Assembly (NCBI RefSeq): GCF_002114215.1
Contig: NZ_NCTE01000475.1
Span: 1 to 32,244 of the forward strand
Direction of reading: 5' to 3'
DNA length: 32,244 nt
DNA from: Streptomyces sp. 13-12-16
GTDB taxonomy: Bacteria; Actinomycetota; Actinomycetes; Streptomycetales; Streptomycetaceae
This document shows, one piece after another, positions 8,549-16,506 of this stretch (position 1 is the stretch's first letter; each line of letters opens with the position of its first letter). Below the pieces are notes generated by a model, which had not been told where the DNA came from, searched no databases, and worked only from the letters and a program-made list of their open reading frames with translations. Both the position numbers and the translations under genes were made by a program.

Positions 8549-8571
8549 TGATGTATCGAGTCGATACATCA
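8549..8571. promoter_or_regulatory. PadR-type operator palindrome
   Basis: TGATGTATCGA-G-TCGATACATCA is a perfect 11-bp inverted repeat around one central base. The core ATGTAT-N-ATACAT shape matches known PadR-family operators, and it lies over the start point of the padR promoter, as in autorepression. Confidence 0.8.
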
Positions 8572-8643
8572 GCTCGGCATAAAGGCGGCGACGAGCCGCA
8601 CATGAGCCCGTCACGGCACGACCGCGGCAGAGGGGAGGCGACG

Positions 8644-9327
8644 ATGAGCCGGCGTTCCGGGATCCTCGAGTTCGCCGTACTCGGCCTGCTCCGCGAATCC
8701 CCGATGCACGGTTACGAGCTGCGGAAACGACTCAATACGTCACTGGGTGTGTTCCGTGCGTTCAGCTACGGAACGCTCTACCCCTGCCTCAAGACGCTGC
8801 TCGCCAACGGCTGGTTGATCGAGGAACCGGGGAACACCACCGAGGACGCCCTCGCCGCCCCGCTCGCGGGGCGCCGCGCCAAGATCGTCTACCGGTTGAC
8901 GGCGGAGGGTAAGGAGCACTTCGAGCAGCTGCTCTCCCAGACGGGGCCGGACGCGTACGAGGACGAGACCTTCGCCGCGCGGTTCGCCTTCTTCGGGCAG
9001 ACGTCGCGTGACGTGCGCATGCGCGTACTCGAAGGCCGCCGCAGCCGGCTGGAGGAACGCCTCGAGAAGATGCGCGCCTCCCTGACCCGGACCCGGGAGC
9101 GCCTCGACGACTACACGCTCGAGCTCCAGCGCCACGGAATGGAGTCCGTGGAGCGCGAAGTGCGCTGGCTGAACGAGCTCATCGAGAGCGAGCGGGCCGG
9201 GCGGGACCTGAAGGGATCCGCCACCGGGGGGCCCGCTCAGCAGGACACCACATCTGGAGCGACGGGCGGCCTGCCCCGGACCGGGGACGACCCCCGGCCG
9301 GATACGCCCGACGACACCGCCACGTGA
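8644..9327 (+). CDS. PadR-family transcriptional regulator
   Basis: The 227-residue product has a PadR winged helix-turn-helix at residues 1-95: [20 protein letters not shown], then [19 protein letters not shown] and the wing region with [17 protein letters not shown]-terminal helical dimerisation domain follows (about 110-190, [30 protein letters not shown]). The tail is Gly/Pro-rich. The ATG at 8644 is preceded by GAGGGGAGG; an upstream ATG at 8602 is in frame but lacks a well-placed ribosome site. ino1 follows 44 bp downstream, so the pair is probably one transcript under the 8549-8571 operator. The same padR-ino1 pairing exists in M. tuberculosis (Rv0047c-ino1). The ligand is unknown. Confidence 0.92.
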   Translation: MSRRSGILEFAVLGLLRESPMHGYELRKRLNTSLGVFRAFSYGTLYPCLKTLLANGWLIEEPGNTTEDALAAPLAGRRAKIVYRLTAEGKEHFEQLLSQTGPDAYEDETFAARFAFFGQTSRDVRMRVLEGRRSRLEERLEKMRASLTRTRERLDDYTLELQRHGMESVEREVRWLNELIESERAGRDLKGSATGGPAQQDTTSGATGGLPRTGDDPRPDTPDDTAT

Positions 9328-9371
9328 GACCCCCTGAAGGGCCTCACTCGTACACACAGGGAGCAACCGGA

Positions 9372-10454
9372 ATGGGTTCGGTTCGCGTAGCCATCGTCGG
9401 CGTGGGCAACTGCGCCGCATCGCTGGTGCAGGGCGTCGAGTACTACAAGGACGCCGACCCGGCGTCCAAGGTCCCGGGCCTGATGCACGTCCAGTTCGGC
9501 GACTACCACGTCCGTGACATCGAGTTCGTCGCCGCCTTCGACGTGGACGCCAAGAAGGTCGGCCTGGACCTCGCGGACGCCATCGGCGCCTCCGAGAACA
9601 ACACCATCAAGATCTGCGACGTGCCGAACAGCGGCGTGCAGGTCCAGCGCGGCCACACCCTCGACGGTCTCGGCAAGTACTACCGGGAGACCATCGAGGA
9701 GTCCGCCGAGACCCCGGTCGACGTCGTCCAGGTCCTCAAGGACAAGCAGGTCGACGTCCTCGTCTGCTACCTGCCCGTCGGCTCCGAGGACGCGGCGAAG
9801 TTCTACGCCCAGTGCGCCATCGACGCCAAGGTCGCCTTCGTCAACGCCCTCCCGGTCTTCATCGCCGGCACCAAGGAGTGGGCGGACAAGTTCACCGAGG
9901 CGGGCGTCCCGATCGTCGGTGACGACATCAAGTCCCAGGTCGGCGCCACCATCACGCACCGCGTGATGGCGAAGCTGTTCGAGGACCGCGGTGTCGTCCT
10001 GGACCGCACGATGCAGCTGAACGTCGGCGGCAACATGGACTTCAAGAACATGCTCGAGCGCGACCGGCTCGAGTCCAAGAAGATCTCCAAGACGCAGGCC
10101 GTCACCTCGCAGATCCCCGACCGGGACCTCGGCGAGAAGAACGTCCACATCGGCCCGTCCGACTACGTGGCCTGGCTGGACGACCGCAAGTGGGCCTACG
10201 TCCGCCTGGAGGGCCGCGCGTTCGGTGACGTCCCGCTGAACCTGGAGTACAAGCTCGAGGTCTGGGACTCCCCGAACTCCGCCGGTGTCATCATCGACGC
10301 CCTGCGCGCCGCGAAGATCGCCAAGGACCGGGGCATCGGCGGCCCGATCCTCTCGGCGTCCTCGTACTTCATGAAGTCCCCGCCGGTGCAGTACTTCGAC
10401 GACGAGGCCCGCGAGAACGTCGAGAAGTTCATCAAGGGTGAGGTCGAGCGCTAG
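9372..10454 (+). CDS. ino1: inositol-3-phosphate synthase
   Basis: Converts glucose 6-phosphate to 1D-myo-inositol 3-phosphate with NAD+, the first step to phosphatidylinositol and mycothiol. The 360-residue actinobacterial-length product opens with a Rossmann NAD site ([20 protein letters not shown]). It contains the family signatures [46 protein letters not shown] and [20 protein letters not shown]. The ATG at 9372 follows AGGGAG at proper spacing; the longer frame from 9324 would overlap padR. It lies directly downstream of padR, which may control it. A 13-bp stem hairpin follows its stop. Confidence 0.96.
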   Translation: MGSVRVAIVGVGNCAASLVQGVEYYKDADPASKVPGLMHVQFGDYHVRDIEFVAAFDVDAKKVGLDLADAIGASENNTIKICDVPNSGVQVQRGHTLDGLGKYYRETIEESAETPVDVVQVLKDKQVDVLVCYLPVGSEDAAKFYAQCAIDAKVAFVNALPVFIAGTKEWADKFTEAGVPIVGDDIKSQVGATITHRVMAKLFEDRGVVLDRTMQLNVGGNMDFKNMLERDRLESKKISKTQAVTSQIPDRDLGEKNVHIGPSDYVAWLDDRKWAYVRLEGRAFGDVPLNLEYKLEVWDSPNSAGVIIDALRAAKIAKDRGIGGPILSASSYFMKSPPVQYFDDEARENVEKFIKGEVER

Positions 10455-10476
10455 GACCTCCCCACTGTGGGCAGTT

Positions 10477-10510
10477 GAGGGTCTCCGGGTCACATGGCCC
10501 GGAGACCCTC
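10477..10510 (+). terminator. rho-independent terminator after ino1
   Basis: A perfect 13-bp stem (GAGGGTCTCCGGG with CCCGGAGACCCTC) with an 8-base loop lies 23 bp after the ino1 stop. There is no strong T-run, as is usual in Streptomyces. Some read-through into the MFS gene is possible. Confidence 0.75.
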
Positions 10511-10532
10511 TCCGTATGTGAGGCTGTGCCCC

Positions 10533-11795
10533 ATGGCCGTCGTCCGTGACCTGCGCGTCCTGCTGCGTCTCCAGGGCTTCAGACGCCTGCTCGCCGTCCG
10601 GCTGCTCTCCCAGGGCGCCGACGGCGTCTTCCAGGTCGCGCTCGCCGCCTACGTGGTCTTCTCCCCCGAGAAGCAGACGTCGGCCGTGGCGATCGCCTCC
10701 GCGATGGCGGTTCTGCTCCTCCCGTACTCCGTGGTCGGCCCCTTCGCGGGAGTCCTCCTGGACCGCTGGCGCCGCCGCCAGGTCTTCCTCTACGGCAATC
10801 TGCTGCGCGCCCTGATGGCCTCGGTGACCGCCCTCCTGATCCTCGTCCGGGTACCCGACTGGCTCCTCTTCGTCGCCGCCCTGTGCGTCACCGGCGTCAA
10901 CCGCTTCGTCCTCGCCGGGCTGTCCGCCGCGCTGCCGCGCGTGGTGGACAGCGAACGGCTGGTCGTCGCCAACTCCCTGTCCCCGACCGCCGGGACGCTC
11001 GCCGCGACCGCGGGCGGCGGGCTCGCCTTCGTCGTCCGTCTGGTCGTCGCCGACTCCGACGCGGCCGTGGTGCTCGTGGGTGCCGCGCTGTACCTGTGCG
11101 CGGCCGTGGCATCGCTGCGCATGGCGAAGGAACTGCTCGGTCCCGACCGGGCCCTGGTACGTCCCCGGCTGGCCACGGCACTCACCGGAACCGCTCGTGA
11201 CCTGATGGCGGGCGTACGGCACCTCGCCGCGCCCCGACGCAGGGAGGCCGCCTGGGCGCTCACCGCGATGTCGCTCATGCGGTTCTGCTACGGCGCGATG
11301 CTCGTCATGCTGCTGATGCTCTGCCGGTACGCCCTGACGTCGACCACCGACGAGGGACTCGCCCTGCTGGGGCTGGCGCTGGGGGTGTCCGGCGCCGGCT
11401 TCTTCGCCGCGGCCGTCCTCACGCCCTGGGCCGCGGGGCGGTTCGGTCCCGGACGCTGGATCGCGGTGTGCGCCGCGGCGGCGGCCGTACTGGAGCCGGC
11501 GTTCGGTCTGCCCTTCGCCTCCGGCCCCTTGCTGGCCGGGGCGTTCGTCCTGGGCCTGACCACCCAGGGCGCGAAGATCGCCACGGACACCATCGTCCAG
11601 TCCTGTGTCGACGACGACTTCCGCGGCCGGATCTTCTCCGTGTACGACGTCCTGTTCAACGTGGCCTTCGTCGGCGCCGCGGGAGTGGCCGCCCTGATGC
11701 TCCCGCCGGACGGCCGATCGGTCCCGCTGGTGGTAACGATCGCCGTTACCTACGGAGCGGTAGCTGTGGCTATGGCCCGTTTTGAGCGTCAGTAA
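10533..11795 (+). CDS. MFS transporter
   Basis: A 420-residue protein with about 10 to 12 hydrophobic spans and the major-facilitator loop signature between spans 2 and 3 (VVGPFAGVLLDRWRRRQVFLYGN). The start at ATG 10533 follows GTGAGG by 9 bases; an in-frame start at 10494 would overlap the terminator hairpin. The substrate cannot be told from the sequence; the best guess is a drug or small-molecule exporter-like protein. It sits alone between the ino1 terminator and the next gene, so it may have its own promoter, though none was clear by eye. Confidence 0.88.
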   Translation: MAVVRDLRVLLRLQGFRRLLAVRLLSQGADGVFQVALAAYVVFSPEKQTSAVAIASAMAVLLLPYSVVGPFAGVLLDRWRRRQVFLYGNLLRALMASVTALLILVRVPDWLLFVAALCVTGVNRFVLAGLSAALPRVVDSERLVVANSLSPTAGTLAATAGGGLAFVVRLVVADSDAAVVLVGAALYLCAAVASLRMAKELLGPDRALVRPRLATALTGTARDLMAGVRHLAAPRRREAAWALTAMSLMRFCYGAMLVMLLMLCRYALTSTTDEGLALLGLALGVSGAGFFAAAVLTPWAAGRFGPGRWIAVCAAAAAVLEPAFGLPFASGPLLAGAFVLGLTTQGAKIATDTIVQSCVDDDFRGRIFSVYDVLFNVAFVGAAGVAALMLPPDGRSVPLVVTIAVTYGAVAVAMARFERQ

Positions 11796-11918
11796 GTGTC
11801 ACATCAACGACACAGAGCCTTATTGGGCTACGGAGTTGTCAGTGCGGGCCGGTAGCTTACGTGCGTCTTATCAGCGCATCTTTTGCGCCACGCATCCATG
11901 CTTCAGGGGGACTCTCAC

Positions 11919-12365
11919 GTGACCACTCCGCCACCTCAGGGCAACCCGTTCGCACAGGGCCAGCAGCAGGGGCAGAACCCCTACGCGCAGGGCCAGCCGG
12001 ACCCCACGCCGTATGCCCCAGTACAGCCGCAGCAACCCAAGCGCGACATCAAGCAGTACCTGCGTATCGGGCTGACCGTCGTAGTTCTGATCTCCGTGGG
12101 CATCGGATGGTACGTGAACCGCAACGCCGAGGATGCGAAGAAGCTGGCGGTCGGCGACTGCATGTACAACAAGGGGAGCGACAACGATCCGGATGTCGTC
12201 CAGGTCGACTGCGGCGACGCCAAAGCCACCCACACGGTACTGAAGAAGGCCGACGGCGCTCTGGTCCCTCAGCTCACCTGCCAGAGCGTGGAAGGTACGA
12301 CGGCCACCTTGACCTGGGAGGAGACCGGCGACTCCTTCACCCTGTGTCTGGGGGACAACAAGTAG
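11919..12365 (+). CDS. small one-pass membrane protein with four extracytoplasmic cysteines
   Basis: The 148-residue product has a cytoplasmic Pro/Gln-rich N-terminus (NPFAQGQ, NPYAQGQ and PTPYAPVQ repeats, residues 1-40), one membrane span (about 50-68, IGLTVVVLISVGIGWYV) and an external domain with four cysteines in LAVGDCMYN, VQVDCGDA, PQLTCQSV and TLCLGDNK. The GDC...DCGDAKATH pattern resembles the septum-formation/LppA-like domains of actinobacterial secreted proteins. The GTG at 11919 has AGGGGGA 7 bases upstream. Two disulfides are likely outside the cell. It precedes the large parS palindrome. The function is unknown. Confidence 0.82.
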   Translation: MTTPPPQGNPFAQGQQQGQNPYAQGQPDPTPYAPVQPQQPKRDIKQYLRIGLTVVVLISVGIGWYVNRNAEDAKKLAVGDCMYNKGSDNDPDVVQVDCGDAKATHTVLKKADGALVPQLTCQSVEGTTATLTWEETGDSFTLCLGDNK

Positions 12366-12380
12366 TCGTCGATCCACATG

Positions 12381-12420
12381 GATGAGGGGTGATGTTTCAC
12401 GTGAAACATCACCCCTCATC
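12381..12420. terminator. perfect 40-bp palindrome, likely bidirectional terminator, with parS at its centre
   Basis: Positions 12381-12400 are the exact reverse complement of 12401-12420, with no spacer. The outer arms are GATGAGGGGTGA and its complement; the inner 16 bases are the parS sequence. It lies between the convergent genes ending at 12365 (plus) and 12427 (minus), where a terminator is expected. Confidence 0.8.
12393..12408. other. parS: parS site
   Basis: TGTTTCACGTGAAACA, an exact ParB-binding site, is embedded in the middle of the 40-bp palindrome. Confidence 0.95.
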
Positions 12421-12426
12421 GCGCAC

Positions 12427-13890
12427 TCACCCCTGTCCGACCCACCACTCCTTGAGTGCCGCCACCGCCGCGTCGTACTCCATCGGGCCGTTCTCCAGAC
12501 GGAGTTCCAGCAGGTGCTTGTACGCCTGGCCGACGGCCGGGCCCGGCTCGACGCCGAGGATCTCCATGATCTGGTTCCCGTCGAGGTCCGGGCGGATGGC
12601 GTCCAGTTCCTCCTGCTCCTGAAGCTGGGCGATCCGCTCCTCCAGGCCGTCGTACGCACGTGAGAGCGCCGAGGCCTTGCGCTTGTTGCGGGTCGTGCAG
12701 TCCGAACGGGTCAGCTTGTGGAGCCGGCCGAGGAGCGGTCCGGCGTCACGGACATAGCGGCGCACGGCGGAGTCCGTCCACTCTCCCGTGCCGTAGCCGT
12801 GGAAGCGCAGGTGGAGCTCGACGAGACGCGAGACGTCCTTCACCAGTTCGTTGGAGTACTTGAGCGCCGTCATGCGCTTCTTGGTCATCTTCGCCCCGAC
12901 CACCTCGTGGTGGTGGAACGAGACACGGCCGTCCTTCTCGAAGCGGCGCGTGCGCGGCTTGCCGATGTCGTGCAGCAGGGCCGCCAGGCGAAGGGTCAGG
13001 TCGGGGCCGTCCTCCTCCAGGGCCATCGCCTGCTCCAGGACGATCAGCGTGTGGTCGTAGACGTCCTTGTGCCGGTGGTGCTCGTCCCGTTCCAGGTGCA
13101 GGGCCGGCAGCTCGGGCAGCACGTATGCGGCGATCCCGGTGTCCACGAGCAGGGACAGGCCCTTGCGCGGGTGCGTGGAGAGGATCAGCTTGTTCAGCTC
13201 GTCCCGTACGCGCTCGGCGGAGACGATCTCGATGCGCCCGGCCATCTCCTTCATCGCCGTGACGACCTCGGGTGCCACCTCGAAGTCGAGCTGGGCGGCG
13301 AAACGGGCGGCCCGCATCATGCGCAGCGGATCGTCCGAGAAGGACTCCTCGGGCGTGCCCGGGGTGCGCAGTACCCGAGCGGCCAGATCGGCGCGACCGC
13401 CGTGCGGATCGATGAACCGCTTCTCCGGCAGGGCGACGGCCATCGCGTTCACCGTGAAATCGCGGCGGACCAGGTCCTCCTCGATGGAGTCGCCGTACGA
13501 CACCTCCGGCTTGCGCGAGGTTCGGTCGTACGCTTCCGAACGATAGGTGGTCACCTCGATCTGGAAGCTCCGGTCGGCGTCCCCGACGCGGGCCTCCTTC
13601 TGTGCGCCGACCGTGCCGAAGGCGATCCCGACGTCCCAGAGGGCGTCCGCCCAGGGGCGCATGATCTTCAGCACGTCCTGCGGACGGGCGTCGGTCGTGA
13701 AGTCCAGATCGTTGCCGAGGCGGCCGAGCAGCGCATCCCGCACCGAGCCGCCCACCAGGGCGAGTGAGAACCCGGCCTCCTGGAAGCGGCGGGCGAGGTC
13801 GTCGGCGACAGGGGCGACCCGCAGCAGTTCACTCACGGCGCGGTCCTGCGCCTGGCTCAGGGCACTGGTCTCTTCGTTGGCGTTCGGCAC
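12427..13890 (-). CDS. cca: CCA tRNA nucleotidyltransferase
   Basis: Adds or repairs the 3' CCA of tRNAs. The 487-residue product has a class II nucleotidyltransferase head with LVGGSVRDALLGR and the metal-binding DLDFTT, the EEDLVRRDFTVNAMAV motif and DDPLRMMRAARFAAQL. It continues with an HD-type domain (HRHKDVYDHTLIVL, LAALLHDIGKPRTRR, HHHEVVGAKM) as in Mycobacterium PcnA-like proteins. The GTG at 13890 starts PNANEETSALSQAQ; the ribosome site is weak and upstream in-frame sequence looks non-coding. It diverges from the next gene across 196 bp. The order cca, large secreted protein, murJ matches mycobacterial Rv3907c-Rv3910, although the nudix gene found there is absent. Confidence 0.94.
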   Translation of the reverse strand: MPNANEETSALSQAQDRAVSELLRVAPVADDLARRFQEAGFSLALVGGSVRDALLGRLGNDLDFTTDARPQDVLKIMRPWADALWDVGIAFGTVGAQKEARVGDADRSFQIEVTTYRSEAYDRTSRKPEVSYGDSIEEDLVRRDFTVNAMAVALPEKRFIDPHGGRADLAARVLRTPGTPEESFSDDPLRMMRAARFAAQLDFEVAPEVVTAMKEMAGRIEIVSAERVRDELNKLILSTHPRKGLSLLVDTGIAAYVLPELPALHLERDEHHRHKDVYDHTLIVLEQAMALEEDGPDLTLRLAALLHDIGKPRTRRFEKDGRVSFHHHEVVGAKMTKKRMTALKYSNELVKDVSRLVELHLRFHGYGTGEWTDSAVRRYVRDAGPLLGRLHKLTRSDCTTRNKRKASALSRAYDGLEERIAQLQEQEELDAIRPDLDGNQIMEILGVEPGPAVGQAYKHLLELRLENGPMEYDAAVAALKEWWVGQG

Positions 13891-14086
13891 AACAGAAGAG
13901 GGTACGTGGCCCGAACCGCCAAGGGCTCCCTCAATAACGCGCGCGGACACCCCGGCCGATACGCGGACAAGCCCATGCCCCCGATCTTGTGGACCGGTCC
14001 GCGGCACTTCCTCCCAGCGCACCTCGTTACCATGCGTGGACGCACATTCCGACGAACACTGACGAAGACGAGGGACGGGCGAGCGC

Positions 14087-16462
14087 GTGGCCGAGGCGGC
14101 AGACTTCCAGGGGACGAGTCCCTCACCTGCCCGCCGCTGGCTGCGGCGCACCGGAGCCCTGCTCACCGGAGTGCCCCTGCTGACGGGGCTCCTCCAGCTG
14201 CCCGCCGCGCCCCCCGCGGACGCCGCGGGGGCGGACGCGCCGCAGGCCGCCTCCGGCGCGGGCTCGGTCTCCGTCTCGGTCGACACCCTCACCCCCGGCG
14301 CCCCCGCCGAGGACGACACCGTCACCGTGTCCGGAACGGTGACCAACAAGGGCAAGCAGACCGTCACCGACGCCCACGTGGGGCTGCGTGTGGGTCCGCT
14401 GCTGAACACCCGCTCGAGCATCGACAGCGTCGCCAAGAACAGCACCGACGTGCAGAACGCCTTCGGCTCGGAGGTCGGCGACAAGTACGCCGAGGAATTC
14501 GACAAGCTCACCCCCGGCGTCTCGCGTCCCTTCACCATCTCGGTGCCGGTGAACAAACTGGACCTCGGGCAGGACGGCGTCTACCAGCTGACCGTCGCGC
14601 TCTCCGGGCAGACTTCCGCGCAGCAGTGGGAGCAGGTCCTCGGCGTCCAGCGGACGTTCCTGCCGTGGCAGCCCGACGCAGCCGGCACGAAGACGAAGAC
14701 GACGTTCCTGTGGCCTCTGATCTCCACCGTCCACATGACGGCGGAGACGGGTTCGGACGAGCAGCAGACGCCGGTCTTCCACGACGACGACCTCGCCAAG
14801 GAGATCTCTCCGGGCGGCCGGCTGGACCGGATGGTGGCGCTGGGCAAGGACCTCGACGTCACCTGGGTGATCGATCCGGACCTGCTGGCGTCCGTCGAGG
14901 CGATGACCGACCGTTACGAGGTACCCGGCGAGGGTGACGACACCGTCGTCGGCAGCCACCAGGCGGTCGCCAAGCGCTGGCTCACCGAGGTGCAGGAGGC
15001 CGTGGCGGACAAGGAGGTCGTCGCGCTGCCGTTCGGCGACCCCGACCTGGCCTCCCTCGCCCACAACGGCACCTCCGTCAGCGGCTCGCTGAGCCACCTC
15101 AAGGAAGCCACCGACGTCGCCTCCAGCACCGTCGACGCGATCCTCCACGTCAAGCCCAGCACGGACTTCGCCTGGCCCGTCGACGGCGCCGTCGACCCCT
15201 CCATCGTCAAGGTCGCCACATCCGCCGGAGCCGACAAGGTGATCGCCCGCAGCGACACCTTCGAGGAGACCGACGGCCTGTCGTACACGCCCTCCGCGCC
15301 CCGGCCCATCGGCGGCGGCACCACGGCCGTCGTCGCGGACGCGCGGCTGTCCACGGCGTTCCGGGGCGACATGACCAAGGCCTCCACCTCCACGCTCGCG
15401 GTGCAGCGGTTCCTGGCCCAGAGCCTGACCCTCGGCCTGCAGACGGGGAAGCAGCGCAGCGTCGTCGTCGCGCCGCAGCGCACGCCGTCCGCGAGCCAGG
15501 CCCAGACGATGGCCGAGGCGCTCACGATCCTCCAGGACGGCACCTGGTCCGAGTCCCAGGGCCTCGTGGCTGCCGCCAAGGCCCAGCCGGACCCCGCCGC
15601 CACCACCAGGGTCCCCCCGGCCTCCGCGTACCCCTCCTCCCTGCGCAAGCACGAGCTGCCGCGGACGACGTTCGAGCAGATCGCCAGGACCCAGGCCAAG
15701 CTCGACAAGTTCAAGGTGATCCTCTCCGACCAGTCCCGGGTGGTGACCCCGTTCGGGCGCGCCCTGAACCGGGAGATGTCCGTGTCCTGGCGGGGCCGGC
15801 AGTCGGAGGCCGCGATCTACCGGAGCGGCGTCGAGGCCTACCTCGACACGCTCCTCGGCCAGGTCAGACTGATCGACAAGTCGGAGACGAAACTCTCCGG
15901 CCGCAGTGCCACCATCCCCGTGACGGTGCAGAACAACCTGGTACAGGGTGTCGAGCACCTGGTGCTGCGCCTCACCTCGACCAACCCGACACGGCTCGAG
16001 ATCGGCGGGGACGCCTACGCGGAGCGGCCCGTCGCGGTCTCCGGCGGCCACAGCCAGTCGGTGAAGTTCACCACGTCCGCCAACGCCAACGGACGGGCGA
16101 CGGTGGTCGCCCAGCTGTACACGCAGGACGGCCAGAAGTACGGCGAGCCCGTCACGTTCGACGTGAAGGTCACCGAGATCACCGCCACGGTGATGCTGGT
16201 CATCGGCGGTGGCGTGCTGCTGCTCGTCCTCGCCGGCTTCCGGATGTACACCCAGCGCAAGCGGGCCGCGGCCCGCGAGGCCCAGGAGCGGGACCACGAG
16301 GCGGACGAGGACGCCGACGACCCGCAGAACCCGGAGACCGCCGGGGAGCGTCTCACTCAGGACTCCGGGGCGGACGACCCGGAGCAGCCGAGTGACCCGG
16401 CACCGGACACCGCACCGGAGAGCGCCGACCCGTCCGGCACGGGTGAGAGAGTGGACCGTTGA
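14087..16462 (+). CDS. large exported one-pass membrane protein (DUF6049 / Rv3909-like)
   Basis: The 791-residue product has a signal peptide (about 15-47: RRWLRRTGALLTGVPLLTG then AAPPADAAGAD), an immunoglobulin-like segment near 60-180 (VSVDTLTPGAPAEDDTVTV, SGTVTNKGKQTVTDAHVGL), a central domain with TWVIDPDLLASVEAM and DLASLAHNGTS motifs, a second beta-rich domain (TIPVTVQNNLVQGVEHLVLR), then a single membrane span near 705-725 (TATVMLVIGGGVLLLVLAGF) and a charged cytoplasmic tail of about 65 residues. The GTG at 14087 fits the signal peptide. murJ starts 44 bp downstream, so the two are probably one operon. The family is conserved next to murJ across actinobacteria, which suggests an envelope role; no enzymatic function is established. 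Confidence 0.88.
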   Translation: MAEAADFQGTSPSPARRWLRRTGALLTGVPLLTGLLQLPAAPPADAAGADAPQAASGAGSVSVSVDTLTPGAPAEDDTVTVSGTVTNKGKQTVTDAHVGLRVGPLLNTRSSIDSVAKNSTDVQNAFGSEVGDKYAEEFDKLTPGVSRPFTISVPVNKLDLGQDGVYQLTVALSGQTSAQQWEQVLGVQRTFLPWQPDAAGTKTKTTFLWPLISTVHMTAETGSDEQQTPVFHDDDLAKEISPGGRLDRMVALGKDLDVTWVIDPDLLASVEAMTDRYEVPGEGDDTVVGSHQAVAKRWLTEVQEAVADKEVVALPFGDPDLASLAHNGTSVSGSLSHLKEATDVASSTVDAILHVKPSTDFAWPVDGAVDPSIVKVATSAGADKVIARSDTFEETDGLSYTPSAPRPIGGGTTAVVADARLSTAFRGDMTKASTSTLAVQRFLAQSLTLGLQTGKQRSVVVAPQRTPSASQAQTMAEALTILQDGTWSESQGLVAAAKAQPDPAATTRVPPASAYPSSLRKHELPRTTFEQIARTQAKLDKFKVILSDQSRVVTPFGRALNREMSVSWRGRQSEAAIYRSGVEAYLDTLLGQVRLIDKSETKLSGRSATIPVTVQNNLVQGVEHLVLRLTSTNPTRLEIGGDAYAERPVAVSGGHSQSVKFTTSANANGRATVVAQLYTQDGQKYGEPVTFDVKVTEITATVMLVIGGGVLLLVLAGFRMYTQRKRAAAREAQERDHEADEDADDPQNPETAGERLTQDSGADDPEQPSDPAPDTAPESADPSGTGERVDR

Positions 16463-16506
16463 GGATGTCGTGGCCGGTGGGCCCGGGACGATGAGGTGGG
16501 GTAACC

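Larger units (their letters stand above)
8248..8643. promoter_or_regulatory. divergent promoter region between the PBP and padR genes
   Basis: This 396-bp region holds the PBP ribosome site at its left end and the padR promoter and operator near 8518-8571. The A/T-richer stretch around 8440-8550 contrasts with its surroundings, as expected for promoters. No gene is supported here; the open frames crossing it are antisense shadows. Confidence 0.6.

Noticed and set aside
9237-11222. 661-codon minus-strand open frame opposite ino1 and the MFS gene
   Set aside because: It crosses the ino1 terminator and is antisense to ino1; its composition is that of a reverse-complement shadow.
12718-13767. 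349-codon plus-strand open frame opposite cca
   Set aside because: The opposite strand encodes an unmistakable nucleotidyltransferase; this frame has biased composition and no ribosome site worth noting.
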